Shown here piece by piece: positions 12,893-22,860 of a stretch of 64,000 nt of DNA. Within the stretch, counting starts at the first letter, position 1, and every line of letters begins with the position of its first letter. Origin of the DNA: Sclerotiophoma versabilis (lineage: Eukaryota > Ascomycota > Dothideomycetes > Pleosporales > Didymellaceae). The DNA lies in assembly GCA_012274445.1 (NCBI GenBank), contig JAAROD010000044.1:372001-436000 (forward strand), read 5' to 3'. The notes below the pieces were generated by a model, which was given only the letters and a program-made list of their open reading frames with translations, was not told the DNA's origin and made no database searches. Position numbers and translations under genes: made by a program.

Positions 12893-13712
12893 TTACATTA
12901 CGGTCTAGAGTGTTGTAACATACGTTGTATATTGTAGAATAGAAACGAAGGACCGATTGTACGAAAGAGCATGGTTCGGTTAGAGATATCATAGCATCAA
13001 CGGCGTTCTTTGTCTTGTTCTCAACTCAGCATCCTTTGGTGGATCAAGGTAAAGACACTGTCGTTTAGCAACGGGGACATGACAGTAGTTAAGCAGTACA
13101 AGCGCTCAAAATGGCTCGAAAATACTAACTTCTTCAATGCCGATCAACATGCATACTCCTAGGACAGGGACGTTGAGAGGTGGCCAATGATTTATCCAAT
13201 CTAATTCTGCACTTCGATGGCTGCTCCTTGTTGGACACTACCAGTGTTGTGGCTATGGCGACTAAAGCGCCTATGCCCTGTTACAAGGACAGAATCTCGA
13301 ACCACCAGGCGATTAACGAAGGTCCATGGCTATACCCTGGCTCCATCTCTGCCTTCGATGCTCTGCCATCGGATGATGTGTTCAAAGAAAGTAAGTTGAC
13401 CTTTTGGTCACACCAAGATCGCCGCGGCGAAGCTGGAAAGTAGCGGAGCCCTGATCCCTGCAAATTCGCGTCGTCATTGTAGCTCCGATAGCTCCTTCTC
13501 GACGCAGCGCAATTACACTTACCCACTATGTTGCCAAACACGCACCTTGGATGCTGTCGCAAACCATCCTTCTTTTACATATCCCACTTAACCGCCACTT
13601 GGACACATTGCTAGCCGGCGCGGCGTTTGCCTGCCTTGATTGCGCCCCGCCTAAGCAGAGCTTGAGAGCTCCACCACCACATCTACCACCCCACATCAGC
13701 AGAGCTATCACT
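12893..13712. other. intergenic, no gene seen
   Basis: About 0.8 kb between PET127 and the next plus-strand gene. It should hold the PET127 3' UTR and the promoter and leader of the UBA/pseudo-USP gene. The leader just before 13713 is C/A-rich and pyrimidine-rich, as in many fungal 5' UTRs. No other gene was recognised. Confidence 0.6.
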
Positions 13713-16249
13713 ATGGCAGAGGGAAATGCGACGATGCTCCAAGAGCTCAGCGGCTATCAGCTGCCATACGAAGACTGCCAGAAGCTACTCAAGGTTCGCC
13801 AATGCACGTCGCGATCAAGGAGATACAGTATTAAACAAAGACAGGTCTTCAATGGCAACCTGGAGCAGGCGGCAGAGAAGTTCTTCAGCTCAGACCTAGC
13901 AACCGTACATAAGCTCATCGATGGATCGACGCCGACCTGGGACGAGAGCGCATTCGGCGCAAGCAGATATGCAGACGACACGAACAGCAATGTGCCCAGT
14001 ATGTTGGCACCTTATTCAGGTAACCGCATAGACGCCAGCTGACGAGCTTTTGCCACAGCATTCAATATTGACTATCCGCTAGGTTTCGACAACCACCCTC
14101 GCAGCGGCGCCAACAGCACAGCGCCTACCCGGCCCAACTCACGGATAGGTACCCGCCCAGGCTCCGCGCTGTCGACACATGCGGGAGACGATCTTATGCA
14201 AAGTGAGTCCCTGGTGGAAGGATGCGGGAATTCAAGAATGGACAGACGGCTGACATGCTCCAGGCATCGAGAACGCACAGGAATCTGGCGTCACAGGCAA
14301 CTCGAAGCCTGTGTTCGGACCTGCTACTCGAAACGACTACGACACTGCTGACTGGGCTATGGTCCCAGCTACGACTGCATCTGAGTACATTGCTGATCCC
14401 TTACCAAGCCAGAGGCAGCGTGAGGAGGGCCAGCCCGCCATCCTCAAGCCTTCGCCAAGATTCAACTACTTCCCCGCTATGCTCACCATCCTACATTCAA
14501 TTCCGCAATTCCGAAACGCGCTCTTGTCGCCCGCAGTAACACAAGACGACTATTGGGTTGGTGATGAATGGTGGAGAGGCAACCCAGCAGGCCGGACGCG
14601 CATCATGGATAATACAGTAGGGTGGGATGAGGCTTATGGACTTGACATCATCTACGAGACACAACGGCTTATGGCATTCCTGGACAACACTGACAGGGCC
14701 TACACGACGATAGAGTCCATGCTGGACATGGACGCATGGAAGCAGCTCGAAGCGCCCTCGCTCCAAGATCCCGACGATGACATGCTGAAGTTTCTCATGC
14801 TGTGGAGCACAGCTTATACGAAACAGAACCCAGACTTTAAGATTGACGGCATTCTGCGGTCAGTTGTCAACGCTCAACAGCGGGTGGAAAGTTTTGTCCT
14901 CGACAGTACGGTGTCAAAGCGCGACGGCAGAGAAACAGATATCTACGATGTGCTCGACGACACCTTCTTTCCCAATCCTGAAGGGACTGCCCACATCATG
15001 GACATAAGCAACGTCTTAATATTCCGACTGGAAGGTGCGAAACAAGATGGTAACGAGCTGGGTTGCCGCATTCCCGCGACACTCTACGCGGACCGATACC
15101 TCGAAAAGAATAAACACATTATTCAGGCAATGTACGATGAGATGGGAGTGCACAACACCCAGTTGAGCATAATCAAGGATCAGACTGATAGGCTGAAGTA
15201 TCATACGCCGGCAAAGCGCAACTCTAAGAGGATTGAGTCCTTGAAGCTGATAAAGACGAGCATGAAAGCCTTCCAGCCCAAGGAGGACAAAGACGAACCC
15301 AACCCGAAAGATGCTGCTACACTAGCTCAATTACAGAGTCTGTATGAGAGTGTTGAGAGCAAACTAGCTAGTGAGTGATATACGTTTGTGTGCAGATCAT
15401 ATGCTAATTACGCTAGTGCTCGAGGAGCAGCACAAACAAGCTCTAGACGCCCTCAACAACATCACCAACCGCTTCAAGCCTACCATCGATGACGGAACTG
15501 AGGCCCTCATCGATCTTACTTCGCCCGACTACCCCGAAGGACAGTCCGCACAAGACGCAATGCACTACCCGTACAAACTCTATGGCGTGGCAACCCGCCG
15601 CGATGTCATCTACGTTCTCCACCCAGATACAACCTCCAACATCCCAGGCGCAAAGCAATGGTGGCGCGTGCAATACGACAACGAATCCGGCACCGCAAAC
15701 ATCATCCGCGACCGGGTCGATCAGCAGCAAGTCCTCGAGCGAGCCACCTCCGAGGCCGCGTCCGTATTGCTCATATATGCCAACGAAGCCGCTAGCTCCG
15801 AAACGCCCATCCCCTTGTCCAAGCCCCTTGAAGATTTCGTCAAGAAAGACAAACTGTGCTTCCTTGAAGAGTTGCAGAAGAACCAAGGATGGGACGATTT
15901 TGGCGATGAAGTGAGAGGAGACTGGGCAAAAGAGACAAATCCACCAGAGTATAACCACGACTGGGCTAATATCAGCTCTCAGCAGTATCACGACGAAAAG
16001 AGCAAACAAAGCTCAGGCATGAGTTCTGCGACACTAACACCCAACACTGAGATGGAAGGCGAGGCAGGCGTGCGTGAGATGGTCGAAGTGAACGGTGGTA
16101 TAGACGCAATGACTGGTCTGCGAAGCGACCCGATGGAGATAGACACCCAGACGCAGAGTCGAGACACGCAGATGGTGGACATTAAGGAGGTCCCTGCCGA
16201 AGAGCCAAAGACTCAGCACATTGAATTCGCGGAAAAGAAGGGCGGTTAG
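13713..16249 (+). CDS. UBA/UIM protein with degenerate ubiquitin-specific protease (USP25/28-like) fold
   Basis: Five exons: 13713-13793, 13845-14019, 14059-14202, 14264-15370 and 15417-16249 (TAG), about 779 residues. All junctions keep phase. Intron 1 is 51 nt and stop-free, so a naive reading would retain it. Residues 5-50 resemble a UBA domain (LPYEDCQKLLKVFNGNLEQA). A weak ubiquitin-interacting-like helix follows near 115 (DDLMQSIENAQ). The large middle region aligns by pattern with USP25/28: NYFPAMLTILHSIPQFRNALL sits where active enzymes have NTCWF...LPEFR, with Asn201 in place of the catalytic Cys. The C-terminal block (YKLYGVATRRDVIYVLHP...QWWRVQYD) matches the USP His-box region but lacks the His. 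I infer a non-catalytic, ubiquitin-binding member. An open in-frame tail continues past the stop (separate entry). Confidence 0.8.
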
Positions 16250-16480
16250 GAGCCGCTGCTTGACGCACATGCGTATGACAAAGATGCTCCTGGGATCATG
16301 ATTGATGCTAAAGAGCTGGTGTTTGAGAAAACTCCGTCTAGCTTAACGAGCGTGATGGGTAGGCAGTGGTCGCATGATGACACTGAGACTGTGGCTGAGA
16401 TGAGGACCTTCAAGAGCGAGCACGCAGGGATAGAGCGCACTTTGCTGAAGGACAGGGCAGGCGCTTGGTGGAAACATTGA
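16250..16480 (+). other. in-frame open tail beyond the pseudo-USP stop codon
   Basis: Directly after the TAG at 16247-16249 the same reading frame stays open for 76 codons to a TGA at 16478-16480. Its composition is protein-like: acidic, with PLLDAHAYDKDAPGIMIDAK early and ending in WWKH. Either the TAG is a recent nonsense change that shortened the protein, or it is read through, or this is chance (roughly a 2-3 percent event for 77 codons). The final TGA already lies in the first unit of the downstream minisatellite. Confidence 0.45.
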
Positions 16481-17190
16481 AGGCGTTGGTGGAAGCGGAA
16501 GGCGTCGGTGGGAACATTGACGGTGTTGGCGGAAACTGAAGACGTTGGTGGAAACTGAAGGCGTTGATGGAAACTGAAGGCGTTGATGGAAACTGAAGGC
16601 GTTGATGGAAACTGAAGGCGTTGATGGAAACTGAAGGCGTTGATGGAAACTGAAGGCGTTGATGGAAACTGAAGGCGTTGATGGAAACTGAAGGCGTTGA
16701 TGGAAACTGAAGGCGTTGATGGAAACTGAAGGCGTTGATGGAAACTGAAGGCGTTGATGGAAACTGAAGGCGTTGATGGAAACTGAAGGCGTTGATGGAA
16801 ACTGAAGGCGTTGATGGAAACTGAAGGCGTTGATGGAAACTGAAGGCGTTGATGGAAACTGAAGGCGTTGATGGAAACTGAAGGCGTTGATGGAAACTGA
16901 AGGCGTTGATGGAAACTGAAGGCGTTGATGGAAACTGAAGGCGTTGATGGAAACTGAAGGCGTTGATGGAAACTGAAGGCGTTGATGGAAACTGAAGGCG
17001 TTGATGGAAACTGAAGGCGTTGATGGAAACTGAAGGCGTTGATGGAAACTGAAGGCGTTGATGGAAACTGAAGGCGTTGATGGAAACTGAAGGCGTTGAT
17101 GGAAACTGAAGGCGTTGATGGAAACTGAAGGCGTTGATGGAAACTGAAGGCGTTGATGGAAACATTGAATGCGCTCGTGGTAACATGCAT
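16460..17190. repeat. 19-bp minisatellite
   Basis: From 16560 to 17148 the unit GGCGTTGATGGAAACTGAA is repeated 31 times in succession with no difference that I could find. Diverged units of 19-22 bp flank the left side (16460-16559: GTTGGTGG and CATTGA variants). Two diverged units lie on the right (17149 to about 17190). Both outermost parts carry the GGAAACATTGAA form. Nineteen is not a multiple of three, so three units make a 57-nt (19-codon) cycle. The minus strand has no stop in any frame while the plus strand is closed by TGA. The identical core with divergent edges is the usual mark of slippage or unequal exchange. It sits in the 3' flank of the pseudo-USP gene. Confidence 0.97.
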
Positions 17191-17527
17191 AGCTTGGGTC
17201 TGGTGATATAACTGCAGTGAGCAATAGACAGGCGAGGCAATGAGCGAACATATTCTTTACACCAGATTGATCCGATTTCCCCTCAGCATGAGAACGTTTA
17301 GCAGCAGCAGCAGCAGCCTTCAATCGTGCTGCGATCCAGCCCTTGCCGCTCGCATGCCGAAACGTGCCGATCGCCATAGCTCACATCCCTGCCCAATCTC
17401 CGGCTAGTTCCCGCAGCGCTAACAGCTACGATTTGACATCACCTCATCGACTTGCAGAGTTGTTGTCTCAAACTCCCCATCATCGACTCCAATGACAAAC
17501 CCGGCGGAAAAGTAAGAGTCGGACACA

Positions 17528-18309
17528 ATGGTACGCGAACACGGTAGTCTGACCAAAGACGCCGAGACGAATCAAGCTGCATGGGAAGCAGCAAAAGGCG
17601 CGGCGTATGGTGGTGTCAAGGTACGTGATGTTTGAATGTTGCACGTGCCCGGCACGATGTTCACTTTGAGTGTCATCTAGCCTATTCATCTACCAGCGGT
17701 TGGATTCGTACACCATTACCATTGACGGAAGTTTTTCTGAATTCTCGATATTTTTTTTTTGTTTCCGCCTTGTTCGCGTCGTTACGTCATAGATTCGGTG
17801 GTCTTTTTTTTTTTTACCTTTCCTCTCTGCGGATTGCTTCTCACCGTGCTTCTCACCGCTGTGTTGGAGTGATGCTGTTACGACGGCGTTGCGGCGTTAG
17901 ACTTGGCTTGGCTTGGCTTGATACTTGGACCACAGCAGGGAGGATATATGCTAACTGGGGGTTCCAGTGGGGCGCGTTCTTCGCCGTCGCGGGCGGTGTT
18001 GCATATGCTTTCTCCCCGTTGTATCGCAGCCTGACGGTGCAGTTCAAAACGTACACGTCAATCCTGTTGTCTACATATTCGTGTGTCTGACCTCGCCGCT
18101 CTAGGTATATTCAGATGTCCGCTATGATCTTTGGCGGTATGGTCGAGGCAGATGCGCGCATGGTTAGGTACCACCATGCTGTGCGTTCGCATAAGAAGCT
18201 GCAGTCTGATATGGCTGTGTGGCGCGCGTATGAGAGTGAATTCGAGGAGCGTGGGACGCCGGGGGTGGCGGCTGAGAGTAAGGTGGAGGGGAAGAGCGCT
18301 GGGCAGTGA
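17528..18309 (+). CDS. small conserved-looking protein with one hydrophobic segment
   Basis: Three exons: 17528-17620, 17968-18050 and 18105-18309, giving 126 residues. Introns are 347 nt (GTACGT...GCTAACTGGGGGTTCCAG) and 54 nt (GTACAC...CTCTAG), and phase is kept. The N-terminus is soluble and Ala-rich. Residues 30-50 (WGAFFAVAGGVAYAFSPLY) form a Gly/Ala-rich hydrophobic stretch of transmembrane length, followed by a second weak hydrophobic part (MSAMIFGGMV) and a charged helical tail. Size and layout recall small mitochondrial inner-membrane proteins of fungi, but I cannot name a family. Intron 1 is long for this window and holds two T-rich runs (about 17750-17760 and 17805-17816). Confidence 0.7.
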
Positions 18310-19549
18310 GAAATACAAAAACCATCACTCAAAGCCTTCACGATGTGATACGACATGGCACGACACAACGCGTCACGCAGGTTGGCTGGATGTGAAGATA
18401 CACTTGATTGATTAACATCTTTGTAGCGGAGACTATCTATGTCTCGACTAACGCAGTTGCCAGGCTGATCATACTTCAGCATTGTGTCATTGTTATAGGA
18501 AGCACTTCCACGGTAACACTTGCCTTCGCAGTACAATTTGTATTCATGGGCAACGCACTGGACCGTATCATAGAAGCGGCGCAAGTCCAGCCAACCTCTC
18601 CCAGTCCTACCAGTACCTCTACTTCTGCAGCTGTCCAGTGGAGCACAAGCCACCAATTGGCTACAGCAGACTGAGTCTCACAGGCTTGGCAGACACAAGG
18701 CTAGTTGGTCCCGTGTGCAGTCTGAACAACGACACTGTCAGACCTGCATCGCCCTACCGTGAAGGATGCCAGAGGTCTAGATAATGACTAGTCTGATCCA
18801 TGTAACCCAGCGCAGTAGCTGTGGGTTTGGATGTTGTCGTGCATATTGAATTAGCCACTAGTTCTTTCCTTGAAGACAGACATTCATCATCTTCTATAAA
18901 TACGACGGTTCCTTGACATCTTCCTGCCATCCGTCTGCGAAGACGTATTCGCCGGTTAGTACGCGGTTATGATGGGAGTTGTACTTCCCTGCAGGCACAA
19001 CACTGGTACGCTTTCATGTATTTGTTTTGTGGTGTGGGGCAGGATGAAAGTAGGAAGTGGTCTTGATATTGGAATCATGGCTGTGACTCGTGCGGGAGTC
19101 TGAATCCTTGGAGTGGGAATGTTGGGGAGGTGCATCCTTGGGAGTGTACATGGTGATCGGCCCTTCAAATTGCCCATGCGAATTGGCTGGCAAGATGTAT
19201 CGTACCACCATCCTCTTTATAATTGACTTTTATGCAGGGAGAAGTGGAAGGATCCGCTCGGGCAGAGTGTGATAGATATGAAGAGTCGATGCTGGTGGTT
19301 GGCAGTCATCGTTATCGTGGCTGTCCCTGCTTCTTATCAGTAGCACAATCCATCACGAGGCTCCCAATCCAATGTGACATGACATGTGGGTTTCGAAGCA
19401 TTTTCATTCCCGGCCGATCATCCACTACTGTGTTGACCTAGCTCGTATACTTCGTTCATGCATCCCATTCATTCCATGCGATCCATTCCCAAAAGCAGCG
19501 AACTCCTCTATCCCATCAGACGCACACGCGCTACACCATTTTTCGTGGT
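18310..19549. other. convergent intergenic region, no gene seen
   Basis: 1.24 kb between two genes that converge here, so it should hold two 3' UTRs. Short open frames on both strands lack ATG context, splice pairs or domain signal. Confidence 0.6.
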
Positions 19550-20150
19550 TTATGCGCTGGCCTCGGCGGCCTTCTGTGCCTTCTTGCCCCTCAGCTTCTG
19601 GGCGGGCGAGGCCTTGACGGGCTTGCCGGCCTTGCGGATGGCCGAGGCGCGGGCAACGGCGTCCTTGCGGAGGTCGGGGCGGTAGTTGCGCTTGGTGGTG
19701 GAGTTGACGATGGCGGAGTAGATCCTGCGGTAATTAGTGCACTGTTCTCTGAGGAGCCACTGGCGTGCGGCGAGGGGTCCGCGGGTGGGGAGGGTCGAAG
19801 ACGTACTTGCGCGAGCCCTTGGAGGCGCTGAAGGTGGTGGACTGGGTCGAGGTAGCGGGCTGGTGGTGCTTGCCGGCCTTCTTGACGAGGAGGGTGACGC
19901 CGCCGTTCTCAGAGGAGATGACGCCGATGGCCTATTGTTATCAACACACGTTCTTCCCCACAGAAGCCAGTTCTGGCAGAGCAGGTCGTCGCACCTTGTC
20001 GGCGATCTGGCCCTCGTTCTTGCGGCTGTAGACGTTCCTCAGGTTCAGCGGGTCGCGCGAGAACTGGACGCCGTTGGCCCTCTTGACGAGGGTGGCGCTG
20101 TGGCCCTTGGTGACTGTCCAGGCAAGGTCGTGGGAGATTGTGGCGGCCAT
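19550..20150 (-). CDS. RPL28: 60S ribosomal protein eL28
   Basis: Three exons: 20150-19995, 19931-19807 and 19724-19550, encoding 151 residues. Introns are 63 nt (GTGCGA...AACAATAG) and 82 nt (GTACGT...ACCGCAG), in phase. The sequence matches the eL28 family from the start: SHDLAWTVTKGHSATLVKR, then FSRDPLNLRNVYSRKNEG and a very basic C-terminus (KRNYRPDLRKDAVARASAI). eL28 is a component of the cytosolic large subunit, absent from Saccharomyces cerevisiae but present in filamentous fungi and animals. It diverges from the DUF2015 gene with 476 bp between their starts. Confidence 0.97.
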
Positions 20151-20626
20151 TGTGTCGGTATGGGGTGGTGATACGCGGGTACGGACTTTTCGGTATGCTC
20201 GCGGATGTGCGATTTCGACAGCATGCGCCGCTTAGTGTGCGCGGGGATGGAACAACTGTGCCTCCGGCCTGCCAGTCAGCCGCTGTGGCTGAGCTGGCGC
20301 CTCTCCACGCTAGGGCCGCGACGATCACCGTCAGCCTGCGACCGCCAGCACGCAGCACGCAGCACGCAGCACGTCTCTCGTAGCCTTCCTTGCTCTAGCC
20401 GAAAGAGACCCGTCGCGAGCTCAGCAGACACGCGCCGCAGCTACGGCTTCGTGACAGTCGCTCTGCGTGCGCTCCATCCCTTCCCTACCAAGCCCTGCTG
20501 CCGCTCCTTCCGCATCCTATCGAACGCGCACTCCCGAACACGTCCGCGCGAACGGCCAGCCCTTCAGACCACCCGGACTGGCATCGACTGCCTCCGCCGC
20601 CGCATAGGCCGCCGTCCACCGCCGTC
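20151..20626. promoter_or_regulatory. divergent promoter region, RPL28 / DUF2015 gene
   Basis: 476 bp between outward-facing ATGs. It has a short tandem CAGCACG repeat (CAGCACGCAGCACGCAGCACG) near 20347-20370 and pyrimidine-rich stretches. No factor site can be assigned with confidence. Confidence 0.55.
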
Positions 20627-21058
20627 ATGGGCTACATGCTCTACTCCATCGCCTTCTTCGTCTTCGCCGTCGGCACCTGTGCGCACCCCTGCACCCCTGC
20701 ACCCCCGCTACCCAGCCCTAGGCTAACACCACCAGCACTCTACCTGACCCGCGCACGCTGGCTGCCCCTCCTCCCACGCCTCACCCCAGGGCCCCTCTAC
20801 CAGCGCCTGCCGACCTCCTTCCGCGACGACATCGAAGCCGGCCTGCACTCGTCGGATTTCGACCTCACAGCCAACGTGGAAGGCGACTCACGCCAAGGTC
20901 TGGATGAGGCGGGGAAGAAGGAGGTGCTGCGCATTATGAAGAGGAAGAATGTCGGCTTCGACGAGGCGAGGCGGTTGCTCATGCAGGAGAGGTTTAGCAA
21001 GGCCGGGGTTGGGAGTGATGGCGTGCCGAGGGATCCCAAGTTTGTCTCTTTCTCGTGA
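20627..21058 (+). CDS. DUF2015 (UPF0357) family protein
   Basis: Two exons, 20627-20678 and 20736-21058, with a 57-nt intron (GTGCGC...GCTAACACCACCAG), yield 124 residues. The intron is a multiple of three without a stop, so unspliced translation is also open. Splicing restores the family's N-terminus, a single transmembrane helix MLYSIAFFVFAVGTSLYLTR. Then come LYQRLPTSFRDDIEAGL, SSDFDLTANV, LDEAGKKEVLRIMKRKNVGF and the conserved end PRDPKFVSFS. DUF2015 proteins are small fungal membrane-anchored proteins of unknown function with one N-terminal membrane helix. Length matches the family. Confidence 0.9.
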   Translation: MGYMLYSIAFFVFAVGTCAHPCTPAPPLPSPRLTPPALYLTRARWLPLLPRLTPGPLYQRLPTSFRDDIEAGLHSSDFDLTANVEGDSRQGLDEAGKKEVLRIMKRKNVGFDEARRLLMQERFSKAGVGSDGVPRDPKFVSFS

Positions 21059-21554
21059 GGAGGGCTTTGCAGCTCAAAAGGCTTGGAGTTTTTGTTGTTA
21101 GCGTTTTAGTCTTCATACTTTTGCTGGCTGTCTCTGGATTCTCCATGTCAGTTGGTCTTGGGAGGGATCGTCACGACGCCATAGCATGGTTACATGGCCG
21201 CGTGTCAGGCACCACGGATGTCGATTGCGGTGAGGGCTTTGCTGCTACTCTTTCTTCTCCTTTCATTATCTCCTATGTCTTCTGATATCCTTTCGACTTG
21301 ACCGATCACGGTCGTCCTTGACTTGTCTCGTCATACTAATTCAACTCCTCCAACCTCTCGTCGACAACTCCCCCAATGTGATGCACTCTTGGCTATCTCC
21401 TGGTTCGTTTCTCTTGACGTATGGCCTCCTGATAGGTCGCTAGTTGCTGAGCGCAATACGAACTTCTCCTTTTGCGTCTTGACGGTTGTGACTCGAAATG
21501 TGTTGCAGCGCTAAAGCGCGGCGCTGGGGTGTAAGTAGCAGCACGCCATTTCAA
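21059..21554. other. convergent intergenic region
   Basis: 496 bp holding the 3' ends of the DUF2015 gene (+) and Hsh49 (-). No gene seen. Confidence 0.6.
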
Positions 21555-22541
21555 TCATCTGGGGCCGAAACCTGGTGGGCCGAAACCCGGAGGAGCACCA
21601 GGTGGAGGGCCGCCTGGGAAGCCAGCTGGCGGTGGATAGAAGTTGGCAGGAGCTCCGCTTGGTGGGCGTGCGGGCAGTCCAGCAGGCGGTGGGGCGAGCA
21701 CTGGAGGCGCTCCGGGGGCCATGGGCGGCGGTCGGCCGTATCCACCTGGTCCGTTCGGTGTACCGCCCATGGGGATTCGAGGATCGGGCATCTGGCCCAT
21801 AGGAGGCCCGCCTGGCGGTAGCATGGGTGTTGGTGCTTGGAACAAGTGTGCTGGTAGAGGCTGGACCGCAGGGGCAACGCCGTGGGCCTTTGCCTGTTTC
21901 GCGAGCATGCGTTCTGCCTCGTCTCCGTGGCGCTCGCCCTTTCCGTCCTTCTTGTACGCGTACTGGACCGAGATCTGCTTGCTCATCATGTACTGGCCGT
22001 GCATGCTGGCAATGGCTGCATCAGACGAGTCGAAGTCGCCGAAGGAAATGAAGCCGTAGCCCTTGGACAGGCCGTGTTCATCGCGCGCAACCTTGGGCGC
22101 TACTGTCAGGGGGCCGAACTGGCCGAAGGTGTCGTAGAGCGTCTTCTCGTCGATCATCGTGTCCAGGTTGCCGACGAACAGCTCGGCGCCGATCTCGACG
22201 TTCTTCTGTTTGTCTGCTGACGCCTTGTTCACACGTATGCGGCTGCCGTACAGACTGACGTTGTTCATGATCTTGGGCGCGTAGTCGGCCTCGGCCTCGG
22301 TGTGGAACTCGACGAAGCCAAAGCCCTGGTGCTGGCTGTTGACGCGGTCGACGGGCATGTTGACGTTTCGCACGCGGCCGGCGTTGAGCATCAGCTCGTG
22401 GAGGATGCGGGGAGTGACGCGCTCATGGAGGTTGCCGACGTATACGGTGGCTTCCTTGTTCTGTTCCCTGCGGCGCATTAGCAGTTGTGACATGGAGAGG
22501 GGATCGTGGACGTGCCAGTGGCGCGCGCTCGGTGCCGACAT
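21555..22541 (-). CDS. HSH49: U2 snRNP splicing factor Hsh49 / SF3B4
   Basis: The protein has two RRMs. RRM1 has ATVYVGNL (RNP2) and GFGFVEF (RNP1); RRM2 has AELFVGNLD and GYGFISF. A Pro/Gly-rich tail (PPGGPPMGQMPDP, GAPPGFGPPGFGP) follows. This is the SF3B4/Hsh49 layout; the protein binds the SF3b complex and pre-mRNA around the branch site. An uninterrupted frame from 22541 gives 328 residues, but 16 near the N-terminus look foreign to the family. Removing a 48-nt segment, 22515-22468, with a GC donor, a TGCTAAT branch and a CGCAG acceptor gives the expected ARHWEQNKEATVY and a 312-residue protein. I therefore favour exons 22541-22516 and 22467-21555. It diverges from TOM7 across 319 bp. 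Confidence 0.95.
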   Translation of the reverse strand: MSAPSARHWHVHDPLSMSQLLMRRREQNKEATVYVGNLHERVTPRILHELMLNAGRVRNVNMPVDRVNSQHQGFGFVEFHTEAEADYAPKIMNNVSLYGSRIRVNKASADKQKNVEIGAELFVGNLDTMIDEKTLYDTFGQFGPLTVAPKVARDEHGLSKGYGFISFGDFDSSDAAIASMHGQYMMSKQISVQYAYKKDGKGERHGDEAERMLAKQAKAHGVAPAVQPLPAHLFQAPTPMLPPGGPPMGQMPDPRIPMGGTPNGPGGYGRPPPMAPGAPPVLAPPPAGLPARPPSGAPANFYPPPAGFPGGPPPGAPPGFGPPGFGPR

Positions 22542-22860
22542 GGTGGGCGGTTGGGGGTGCAGAGCGGTGCGGCTCGTTCTCGGGCCAGGTCCCTCTTGCA
22601 GCAGTGTCCGGCAGAAGTCGTCACGGGTGTCGGCAACCGTGGGACGACGATGCGGTTCGAAGTTTTGGAGCTTTGATGCGCGCTAGGCACGGGCCTACCG
22701 GTAGCGCGCCCGCCCCGGCTTCAAGATTTTGGCATGAGCTCTGCCATCATCGACAACAGCCCCGTCCCGCCATCACCGACTCCCCGTCCTCTGCACCCCC
22801 CGAGCTGCCGTCGCCCCGCCGATTACGCCCGCCACACACACAGACACACACGCACACATC
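22542..22860. promoter_or_regulatory. short divergent promoter region, HSH49 / TOM7
   Basis: 319 bp between outward-facing start codons, so the two essential genes probably share a bidirectional promoter. A CACACACA-rich stretch lies near 22830-22858, just before the TOM7 ATG. No other element was assigned. Confidence 0.55.

Noticed and set aside
16560..17148. CRISPR-like regular repetition
   Set aside because: Units are directly adjacent with no spacers and the genome is eukaryotic. It is a minisatellite.
16246..17377. Three overlapping minus-strand proteins of 276-344 residues
   Set aside because: They consist almost wholly of the translated 19-bp repeat in different frames. No independent coding evidence.
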